64,000 nucleotides of DNA from Dictyobacter kobayashii (GTDB lineage: Bacteria; Chloroflexota; Ktedonobacteria; Ktedonobacterales; Ktedonobacteraceae), in the NCBI RefSeq assembly GCF_003967555.1, contig NZ_BIFS01000001.1:5518001-5582000 (forward strand), read 5' to 3'. Shown here piece after piece: positions 53,931-61,584 of this stretch (its first letter is position 1; every line of letters starts with the position of its first letter). The notes under the pieces are model-generated. The model made no database searches and had not been told where the DNA came from. It saw only the letters and a program-made list of their open reading frames with translations. The translations under genes were made by a program, and so were the position numbers.

Positions 53931-54794
53931 GTGTATTGTGATCATCCCAATCACAATCTGTTTAAGAGGCTAAAGACGTTGGAAACATCAGAAAAAGAGC
54001 AGGCGGCTATACAGAAACAAATTTATCAACTGAATGAACGCATTCAAACCCTCGAGGCGCAAGTTAAAGACAATCAGCTACAAAAAGGACACAAAACTTT
54101 AAATGGCGCAAAGATAGCAATTACTGATGATAATGGCAAGATAGAGAGCAATTTAAATTCTTATATGCATATGTTTGTGCATGTTATGCACATAAGCCAG
54201 AAGCTTTATGGGCAAAAAAAAGACGTTGCTGAACAATTTTGTCAGGCAGTCAAGCATGCTACACGGCATCAAGCTATCTTGCAGTTGGTAAATGAAGAAA
54301 AGATAAAAGATGAAGTATCTTTGGGGAATGACAATATTATCAACTATATTTCTTTTCCCGTTCGTGGTCCTACGCTTTTATATGGATACTTGAGAGTCAA
54401 GCTAGCGCAAGAACAAGCATCTACCCCATCCATTCCCCTTGATATATCTCATTTGTTTGCTCAGTTTTGTGGATGGCTGCTGTATGCGTTAGACCTTTCG
54501 CTATGTTTGTATGCATCTCTTAGCAATCTTGACTCAACTACACCTGCGCTGGTTAAAACCCTAACAAAAAGAGAACTGGAAGTTCTCTATCTCATGAATA
54601 AGGGCTATAACCATAAACAAATTGCCACTCATTTGCAGATAGCACCTAAAACTGTCGTTAAGCATAAACAGCACATTTATAATCAGCTCGAAGTACACAA
54701 TGAAAGAGAAGCACTGGGAAAGGCTCAGCAGCTAGGTTTGCTTTCCTTCATTTTTCCTGTCCGAGGTACAAGTAATATATCTACATCGATATGA
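53931..54794 (+). CDS. LuxR-type regulator of the azole-peptide cluster
   Basis: The 287-residue protein has an N-terminal coiled coil (LKTLETSEKEQAAIQKQIYQLNERIQTLEAQVKD), a GAF-like central domain, and a C-terminal LuxR HTH LTKRELEVLYLMNKGYNHKQIATHLQIAPKTVVKHKQHIYNQL. The start is a GTG at 53931 with GGAG just before it; no good ATG exists in frame. It lacks a receiver Asp domain, so it may bind a small molecule or partner. Its place after the exporter suggests control of the cluster. Confidence 0.8.
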   Translation: MYCDHPNHNLFKRLKTLETSEKEQAAIQKQIYQLNERIQTLEAQVKDNQLQKGHKTLNGAKIAITDDNGKIESNLNSYMHMFVHVMHISQKLYGQKKDVAEQFCQAVKHATRHQAILQLVNEEKIKDEVSLGNDNIINYISFPVRGPTLLYGYLRVKLAQEQASTPSIPLDISHLFAQFCGWLLYALDLSLCLYASLSNLDSTTPALVKTLTKRELEVLYLMNKGYNHKQIATHLQIAPKTVVKHKQHIYNQLEVHNEREALGKAQQLGLLSFIFPVRGTSNISTSI

Positions 54795-54866
54795 ATCGAT
54801 TTTAAGGGACAGTCTCCTGGGCCGCTGACAAGTTATTATGTTACTTTTGATGCATTTGAGGGGAAT

Positions 54867-54896
54867 GGGTCCCGGCTCGGCGTTGAGTCGGGACCC
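54867..54896. terminator. GC-rich hairpin between converging genes
   Basis: GGGTCCCG pairs with CGGGACCC across a 14-base loop, between the LuxR-type gene and the secreted propeller gene. Confidence 0.6.
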
Positions 54897-54955
54897 TGCG
54901 GGAGAGAGGCGTCCGTGGGGGCGCCCTTACGGTTGCGTGCCAGACAGATGGTCGG

Positions 54956-57749
54956 TTAGAGGTCGAGTTTCCAGGCGCTGCGGCCATGGGTCGCGGCGTA
55001 GAGGACTCGGCCGGAGTTTGAGATGGTCAGGCTGTAGACGGCTACGATGGGTAGGCCAGCAGCAGCCGGGCGCCAGTGGTTGTGACCGGCTTTCAGGCGG
55101 CCAACACCAAAGTCGGTGGCGACATAGAGGTCGCCGGTGACACTATCGTAAGCTACGCCGGTGATCGGCTGATCGCCCAGATCATAGCTGATATCCTTCC
55201 ACGTCGCGGTCTTGGTGGTTGGATTGTAGTGTACATCGAAGACGTGACCAGTCGTCGTAGGCGTATAGGCATTGTAACCAGAGTAGGTTACATAGGCATG
55301 ATATTTGTCCTTGGGATCAACGGCGATACCACTGATAAAGCGAGTGGGCTGGGCCGCTGTATCCAGGCGAGTAAAGGAAACCGCGCTAGCGGCATCATTC
55401 GCGTTCAAGGAAATGAAGAGACGGCCACGGCGCGTCGCGGTCCACATGGTCTGGTTATCGCTGGGGGCGCGTGTAATGGCGACCACATAGCTACCAGACT
55501 TATCTGTACCGTAGGTTGAATCCACCAGGTTGCTACCCAGTGGCACCCAGTCGCCGCAGGTGGCAGCGAAATCGCCGGTATACTCGTTACAGTGCTGATC
55601 CAGGTAAGCCTGTGAACCACCACTGTCCTGAGTGCGCCAGACGTGTTCCAGACCAACAAACATGGTCTGACTGATCTTAGGATCACCGATCAGCGGCACA
55701 TAGAAGGAGGCAGCCTCCCCACTGGCAGCCAGCGGATCACCCCAGTAATCCCAGCCCGAGGGATCGTTCTTCTTAAAGTTGACGTCACCCTGTGGGCCAT
55801 AGTAGGTGTGCATACGAATGTTTGGATTGCCCGCATCGATCACAGACTGACCACCATCACCACCAACGTTCTGCGTCCAGGTCAGAGGATCAGACGTCGT
55901 GTTGAAGGTACCATTGTCCTGGGTGCCACCAATCACATCGTGTTTGGGGTCCTGTGGATTGACGGTCAGGCTCTGGAACTGGATTGTACCAAGGCCATTG
56001 TTCAGGCTGAAGATGTGGGTTGGGATCGCTTTGAGCCAGATCTGACAATCGGTCAGGTTGGCACCGCTCAAACCCCGAGTAGCACAATCGCTGCTGGTGT
56101 CGGCAAAGCTACCGCTGGTGCGGACCAGGCCGCCATCAGAGCCCAGGAAGGCGATGTCGGGATTGTTCGGATCAAAGGCGATCGCGTGCTGGTCCGGGTG
56201 CATGCCCTGTGGTGGTGACTGGGTGTCGTTGGTCATATCGGTGAAGCTGACGCCGGCGTTGGTAGAACGCTGGACCGCGCGACCATTGGAAGGCGCGCCG
56301 GTCGGAGTTACTTCGCCATACTGGAACTGACCACCAATCCAGACATCATTTGGACGTCCCGGAGGTGAGGCGACTGGCATATCATAGGCCGCTACAATAG
56401 TCGTAGGAAGAGAAGCCAGGTGTACCAGGTGTCGGATTGGACAACTTGATCCAGCCAGGATTGTTCGTGCCGTCCGTCAGGGTCGCGGCTGCGACATTGG
56501 CATCGTCGACACGATAGAAATCAGCTGGAGAAGCGCCGGTATCGCCGACATAGATACGCAGTTTCTGGCCCATCGGAGCCAGCGAGAACTCGGTGCGTGA
56601 GGTTGCGCTATTCGCTACGGAGCCGCCGCCCGCGGAAGCAAAGATCTGCTCAAACGAGCCATTGGCCGAGCGAAAAACGCCATAATCAAACATCGAGAAG
56701 TAGACCTGTGGGCCGACGCCAGCCGGCAGACCGGTGCTGCTGAACTGGATCTTGCTCACGCCGCCGCGGAAGAAGTCGCTACCATTCGGGCTGCCTGGAT
56801 TGACAACATCCGATTCTTTGCTGAAGACCAGCGAGAAGGTGCGACCGCCATCCTTTGATTCGTAGAGACCAATCACAGGAGCGCCGGGAGGTGAGAAGCG
56901 GCCACCGTTGGAAGCTGATGAGCCGTGACGGGCCACATCGGTGCCGATATAGATGTGTTTGGCATTGGTGGGATCAATCGCCACCGAGCCAATTGAACGA
57001 TCTTTGGCGGCCGGGAAGCTACCTTCAACAAGGTGCCAGTGGTCACCAAAGTCAGTGGATTTGTACAGACCGACGCCGGCCTCTGAGTCGCTGGAACCAT
57101 TCTCTTCACCCGTGCCCACATAGATCGTGCGACCGCTGTGGTCATTGGGATCAAGAGCCAGCGAACCGATAGCGTTGGAGCGAATGCCATTATTGACAGA
57201 CTTCCAGGTTGGCCTGGCGGCCAAACCGTTGTCGGTACGCCATACGCCGCCGCCCGCTGCGCCTAACCAGACGCGACAGACCGTGGCATTACAGTCATTA
57301 GCGACCACGATGGCCGTCACACGACCAGAGACCGCCGTTGGCCGACCAGTATAGGTGGCCTGGCTTACCGCCTCCGGGTCCAGTGGGCCAGCCAACTGCC
57401 ATGAGCGGCCGTTACGGCTTGCCGAATCACCAACCGGGATGGGATGGGATGCGAGCGCCTGGTTCGCATTATAGGCATTGTTGGCCTGCGTGGCATCAAT
57501 AAACTGGTGTGGATAGGCACGATCATCGTACGCCTGCTGAGCCAGTGCCGCCCCTTCGGTCCCCGGCTGCGCATTATCGTCGTACAGAAAATCGTCGTGA
57601 TTCGTATACAGAAAATGGTTAAAGCTTGGCTGAATGGGGTAGGCAGCCGCCGATGGTACCAGGAATGCCGAGATCCCTAGCAGTGTCACAGCACAGATGC
57701 TAAAGAGGCTGTATCGGCGTAATAGAGAGGAACGAGCCATGCGAGTCAT
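54956..57749 (-). CDS. Secreted beta-propeller (BNR/Asp-box, sortilin-VPS10-like) protein (one frame break)
   Basis: It starts MTRMARSSLLRRYSLFSICAVTLLGISAFLVPSAAAYP, a clear signal peptide. The body has many Asp-box-like repeats, for example GVWRTDNG, GLYKSTDFGDHWH, GLYESKDGGRTF, RAVQRSTNAGVSF and HVWRTQDSGG, and ends YAATHGRSAWKLDL. Such proteins form six- to ten-bladed propellers outside the cell; glycosidase (xyloglucanase-like) or binding roles are possible but no catalytic pair is certain. The frame shifts near 56381 between SSYDYCSGL and YDMPVASPPGRPNDVWIGG; the full product is about 931 residues. It converges on the LuxR gene. Confidence 0.72.
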
Positions 57750-58243
57750 AACCTCCGTGTTTTCGCTTCCGAAACTGCGGTTTGAAAATGGAGGGGATAG
57801 TTAATGCTTGCTGCGCGCTCACGTATTTCTAGAGAACCTCTAACACCTGATATTTCTCCCCGGGTTGTATCCCGGGCAGACAGGTCAAGTATATATTGAT
57901 TATTGTTCATCAGACCGCCAGCAACTAACATGATTACAAGCTCATGTACGCATGTCAGTTTAGAATTTGAAAGGACGTAACGTATTGATGATCATTAAAT
58001 GACTGATGCTATCCCCCGACGCATCAATCGGTAAGAGAAGCGCGACAGCAATAGATGTAAAGATGCTTCTGGCACAAAGCACCGTAAATACTCACGCGTC
58101 TCTAAGCATACATTGCTAATTCATAAAAGTCAATATAAATCGCTTTTTGTCAATAGAATTTTCCTACGCTAAAAGAAACAGTATTATGTAACTTTGTATG
58201 ATTTTCTGCTTTCTCTGTTCTTAAAAGGAAAGGCTTGCTGGCC

Positions 58244-58263
58244 TGGGGGCGCTGACGCCCCCA
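58244..58263. terminator. Hairpin with T run
   Basis: TGGGGGCG-CTGA-CGCCCCCA is a perfect stem followed by ATCTTTTTTTC, the most terminator-like signal in the window. It reads on the plus strand. The 57750-58340 gap holds this, one long palindrome and no gene. Confidence 0.65.
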
Positions 58264-58273
58264 ATCTTTTTTT

Positions 58274-58323
58274 CTATATTGGTGCAGAAATTGCGTACAT
58301 ACGCAATTTCTGCACCAATATAG
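58274..58323. repeat. Perfect 50-bp hairpin (24-bp arms, 2-base loop)
   Basis: The left arm begins CTATATTGGTGCAGAAATTG and the right arm ends CAATTTCTGCACCAATATAG, with a CA centre and no mismatch. It lies 17 bases beyond the end of the zinc-ribbon gene and may terminate it. Confidence 0.7.
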
Positions 58324-58340
58324 AGAGTTTTGTATAAGGA

Positions 58341-58655
58341 TTATCCTTTTGGTCGATTTTGCGTGAGCGAAGCTTGTGCTTGTGCCAGGAAGGCGGGCAG
58401 GTCGCGCATGCGTGTGGGGCGATAGCCCGGGCCATTGCAGCCGCAGGAGCTGAAGTTAATGTCGTGTTGGTAGAGGATCTCTAGTACCTGCCATTGTTCT
58501 TTCGCTCGTTGTTTGGGGGCGCGAAAGTTCAGGCCCATCGCGGCCAGGGGTCGGCGACATTGTGGGCAGGTGGTCGCCTGATGGTAGCGAAAAGTTTTGC
58601 GGCAGCGAAAACACGCATAGTGGTCTTTATACTGTGTAAAACCAAAGCGGCACAT
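58341..58655 (-). CDS. Small zinc-ribbon protein
   Basis: The 104-residue protein starts MCRFGFTQYKDHYACFRCRKTFRYHQATTCPQCRRPLAAMGLNFRAPKQR; two CxxC pairs (CFRC and CPQC) form a zinc ribbon, and the C-terminal half contains SSCGCNGPGYRPTRMRDLPAFL. AAAGGGATTTCGG precedes the ATG at 58655. The family recurs in Actinobacteria and Chloroflexota as a hypothetical protein; I know no function. Confidence 0.65.
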   Translation of the reverse strand: MCRFGFTQYKDHYACFRCRKTFRYHQATTCPQCRRPLAAMGLNFRAPKQRAKEQWQVLEILYQHDINFSSCGCNGPGYRPTRMRDLPAFLAQAQASLTQNRPKG

Positions 58656-58754
58656 CCGAAATCCCTTTCTTCCCCTTATTATCATGCAGCAACAATAAAT
58701 TATATTTCTAGATATAATCATTGTCAACTGCTCATATTATTTTGTTTTTACGAG

Positions 58755-58795
58755 CCTGGAGGGAGGAAGCGGGGACAAGCCCCGCACGTATAATT
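58755..58795 (-). repeat. REP-like unit, copy near 58765
   Basis: GGAGGAAGCGGGGACAAGCC followed by CCGCACGTATAATTC is the minus-oriented unit, upstream of the zinc-ribbon gene and beside the end of the lipoprotein gene. Confidence 0.65.
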
Positions 58796-58866
58796 CATTA
58801 TTATTGTTGCATTCATGTGATTATAGGTTATAAGCGTTATAAGTTACCGTAAGCACGAAGGTTGCT

Positions 58867-59514
58867 TTAGTTGATGGTGAAGGTGTTTGATGTTGCATGT
58901 TGGCTTCCTCCGATGGTGTCGGGATCAAGGATGGTGTTGTAGCCGAGGCTGACGCGATAGGTGCCTGGTTGCCAGTGGGCGGCGCTGTGGAGCAGGCCAA
59001 AGGCAATTTGGGGCTGGAGGTGCTGGAGTGTGCTGTTGCCGGGTGCCACCTGCAGGGTGGGCATGGCGGCCACATTGACACAGCGTCCAATCGGGTTCCA
59101 GACTCCATTGACCAGCATCTCTAACTGGACCATGGTGCAGCTTGTTTTGGGCGCGTTCATATAAATGGTGTGGGACAGGCCATTGGTGATGGTCACGGTG
59201 ATCACATCTGATCTTCCATAGCTCGCCTTATCCATTGAAAGTTGAATCGCGTTGGTGCCAGTGCTAGTGTTGCCGGGCGTCGGCGTTGCCGGGGGCGCCG
59301 GCGTTTGTCCGGGCTGTGGTGTAGGGGTCGGCTCAGCCGGAACCTTGCGGTAGGGCGGCCTCTTATGAGGAACTGGAGTGGGGGTGGGATTTGTTGGACC
59401 CTGCGGTGGTTGCTGCGTGGTCTTTTGCCCGTCCGAGTTGCTACAAGCAGCCAGGATGGTTAGACAAAGTAAGATTAGTGCAGAGATTATTACAGTTCGC
59501 TTGTTTCTTAACAT
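58867..59514 (-). CDS. Lipoprotein with Pro/Thr linker and beta-sandwich domain
   Basis: The 215-residue protein has a lipoprotein signal (MLRNKRTVIISALILLCLTILAAC, lipobox LAAC with Cys24), a low-complexity linker of about 70 residues rich in PTPTP, and a C-terminal domain of about 110 residues (IQLSMDKASYGRSDVITVTITNGLSHTIYM...PGTYRVSLGYN), like the BsuPI/Ig-like domains of surface lipoproteins. AGAAGGAGGGCGTA gives a strong start. The linker should hold the domain away from the membrane. The role is unknown. Confidence 0.78.
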   Translation of the reverse strand: MLRNKRTVIISALILLCLTILAACSNSDGQKTTQQPPQGPTNPTPTPVPHKRPPYRKVPAEPTPTPQPGQTPAPPATPTPGNTSTGTNAIQLSMDKASYGRSDVITVTITNGLSHTIYMNAPKTSCTMVQLEMLVNGVWNPIGRCVNVAAMPTLQVAPGNSTLQHLQPQIAFGLLHSAAHWQPGTYRVSLGYNTILDPDTIGGSQHATSNTFTIN

Positions 59515-59828
59515 TACGCCCTCCTTCTATATAATAGAAGACGAAATAGCATGGCAAAGAGTTCCCGGCGTTGACGAAATTGCTAAATTGTAACCTTAGC
59601 GGTGGCTGTAACGTGAGAATGGTATGGCAGAAAGAAAGCCCATGTCCAGGACGACCATGGCTGCAAGTCCAGATGTTTTTTGAAATTACCGATAAGAACG
59701 AAGGGTCGTGAAAAAGTGGTATGATGTGTGAGGTCATTATTGATGAAGCGAAAACAGAGTTGTTAACGTATTTCCTGAGGAACAGATGAAAGCGAAGCAG
59801 CGCAGATAAAGCGAGAAGGATGGAACCC

Positions 59829-60029
59829 ATGTTTCAGCGTTGGCCTTACCAGAACATATTAATTGCCATCGGCATATGCGCACTGGCAATGTATATTATC
59901 AACTACACAATTCCAGGTGTAGCGGCATTGTATACTTTTAGCAGCGAATGCCTGTTTGGCCTGGTTGGCACATGCGCCATTATCCTTGGCTGCGCTGGCC
60001 TCTACACCACCTGGCGGCGCGGCTACTAG
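59829..60029 (+). CDS. Small two-helix membrane protein
   Basis: The 66-residue protein MFQRWPYQNILIAIGICALAMYIINYTI has two hydrophobic helices (NILIAIGICALAMYIINY and CLFGLVGTCAIILGCAGLY). The chosen ATG has AGAAGG 10 bases upstream; the ATG at 59820 is too close to that site. No family is recognised. The coding call rests on the ribosome site and topology alone. Confidence 0.45.
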   Translation: MFQRWPYQNILIAIGICALAMYIINYTIPGVAALYTFSSECLFGLVGTCAIILGCAGLYTTWRRGY

Positions 60030-60122
60030 CCGTCCGTTAGCGTCCGACGTTCAGACTGCAGTAGTGATCATGCGTCCCACCACCCATCAAACTCAAAGAA
60101 CAAAGCAATGCATCGAAAGCAA

Positions 60123-60305
60123 CAATAAAAACGATCTGTACGTGCGGGCTTGCCCCACTTCCTCCGTTTACGCTCGAAAAATCAACAAGAACAGCGATTC
60201 ACAATGTTTTATTTGATGTATAGCATTTTTTTTGTTTATTTTACGAGCATGGGGGTTAAAAGGGGGCAAGCCCCGCACGTACAGATCGTTTTTATTGTTG
60301 CGCTC
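60123..60305. repeat. Inverted pair of REP-like units left of the GNAT gene
   Basis: GATCTGTACGTGCGGGCTTG (60131) faces GGGGCAAGCCCCGCACGTAC (about 60262) and AGATCGTTTTTATTGTTGCG. Between them are ACTTCCTCCG, CGCTCGAAAAATCAACAAGA and TTTATTTGATGTATAGCATT, which recur beside the units at 61140 and 61190. Confidence 0.7.
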
Positions 60306-60340
60306 AATTGCTTGTATGGTTTGCTAAGTGAGTATTGAGC

Positions 60341-61083
60341 CTTGTGCATGCCGCCCTCTTGGCGTACGACCCGCCCCCTCAACACGTCCAACGCACCCAA
60401 TATTTTAATGAGCAAGACTTGCATGATATTATTCAGGTAACAAGCGATTACAAAAGTTCCAGGAGAATAGCTGTATATGGTGCATATTATGGATCTTACC
60501 CCTGAGGATACAGCCCGGATTCAGCAGGTGACAAAATTGTTGGTCGAGGGCTTTAGCGTAAACCATGCCGATGCCTGGCCTGATATGAACGAGGCGGCAC
60601 AGGAAGTTGAGGAATTATTCGCGGCCGGGCGCATCAGCCGGATCGCCCTGGCCGAGGATGGGATGGTCCTGGGATGGATTGGCGGGATCAGCCAGTATGA
60701 TGGTCGTGTCTGGGAAATTCATCCTCTGGTTGTGGATGTCAATTACCAGGGACAGGGTATCGGGCGTGCCCTGGTCCGTGATCTGGAAGAACTGGTGCGG
60801 CAGCGCGGTGGCATGACCATTACCCTGGGTACCGACGACGAATATGATCAGACTACTCTTTCGGGTGTCAACCTCTTTCCCGATCCCTACATCCATATCG
60901 CCCGCATCCAGAATTTGAAACGGCACCCTTACGAGTTTTATCAGAAGCTTGGCTATTCCATTGTTGGTGTGGTGCCTGATGCCAATGGAATTGGCAAACC
61001 CGATATTTTGATGGCGAGATCTTTGGTGCGCTAAGAACGTGTTGAGGGGCAGGTCATACGCCAAGAGGGCGGCATGCACAAGG
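60341..61083. repeat. ~46-bp inverted repeats bracketing the GNAT gene
   Basis: The left arm 60341-60387 (CCTTGTGCATGCCGCCCTCT then TGGCGTACGACC) and the right arm 61038-61083 (GTCATACGCCAAGAGGGC then GGCATGCACAAGG) match with few mismatches. The right arm starts 4 bases after the gene's stop. No transposase is inside, so the unit resembles a non-autonomous gene cassette. Confidence 0.7.
60477..61034 (+). CDS. GNAT-family acetyltransferase (AAC(6')-like)
   Basis: The 185-residue protein has the acetyl-CoA pyrophosphate-binding loop VVDVNYQGQGIGRALVRDLEELV (Q-x-x-G-x-G/A, near residues 84-106) and the tail NLKRHPYEFYQKLGYSIVGVVPDANGIGKPDILM, close to aminoglycoside 6'-N-acetyltransferases and related Firmicutes acetyltransferases. 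It should acetylate an amino group using acetyl-CoA. AGGAG lies 10 bases before the ATG. The gene fills most of the space between two inverted repeats, which suggests movement as a unit. Drug resistance is only a possibility. Confidence 0.83.
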   Translation: MVHIMDLTPEDTARIQQVTKLLVEGFSVNHADAWPDMNEAAQEVEELFAAGRISRIALAEDGMVLGWIGGISQYDGRVWEIHPLVVDVNYQGQGIGRALVRDLEELVRQRGGMTITLGTDDEYDQTTLSGVNLFPDPYIHIARIQNLKRHPYEFYQKLGYSIVGVVPDANGIGKPDILMARSLVR

Positions 61084-61131
61084 CCCAACATACCTCATTT
61101 AAGGCGAAGACGAGAGGAAAAAGCCCAAGAA

Positions 61132-61258
61132 ACACGATCTGTACGTGCGGGGCTTGTCCCCGCTTCCTCCGTTCCCGCTCGAAAAATCAACAAGTGGGGC
61201 TTGTACCCGCTTTATCCGTTCCCGCTCGAAAAAGCAACAAGAACAGCGATTTGCAATG
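61132..61258 (+). repeat. Two tandem REP-like units right of the GNAT gene
   Basis: ACGATCTGTACGTGCGGGGC is followed by TTGTCCCCGCTTCCTCCG and CCCGCTCGAAAAATCAACAA, and then GTGGGGCTTGTACCCGCTTT repeats the second half. Both keep the same orientation. The 61259-61584 stretch has no gene. Confidence 0.7.
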
Positions 61259-61584
61259 CTTTATTTGATGCATAGCATTTTTATTGACCATTCTATAAGT
61301 CTGGAGCATAAGAAAAGGATTAAATAATCGAAAACACAGATCGCATTTATTGCTACTTTCGATGTATGGAAGCGTTTTTTTATGGGATTGTCTGTTTATT
61401 TGTAGAATAATGTTGGTGTGTCTTGCTGTATTGAAGTGCAAGCGTTACAATGTGGTGGTGGTGGTGGAGTGTAGGGTTTATAGGCATAGCTATTATTTTT
61501 TTTGATGTATAAAAAACGGCGCGCCTTGACGATGAGGAGTGACTGCAGTTATTATCGAATGGCATAATAACGAGGAGCGACGCT

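Noticed and set aside
54838..55140. 100-codon Arg/Gly-rich open frame on the plus strand
   Set aside because: It is antisense to the end of the propeller gene and overlaps a terminator hairpin.
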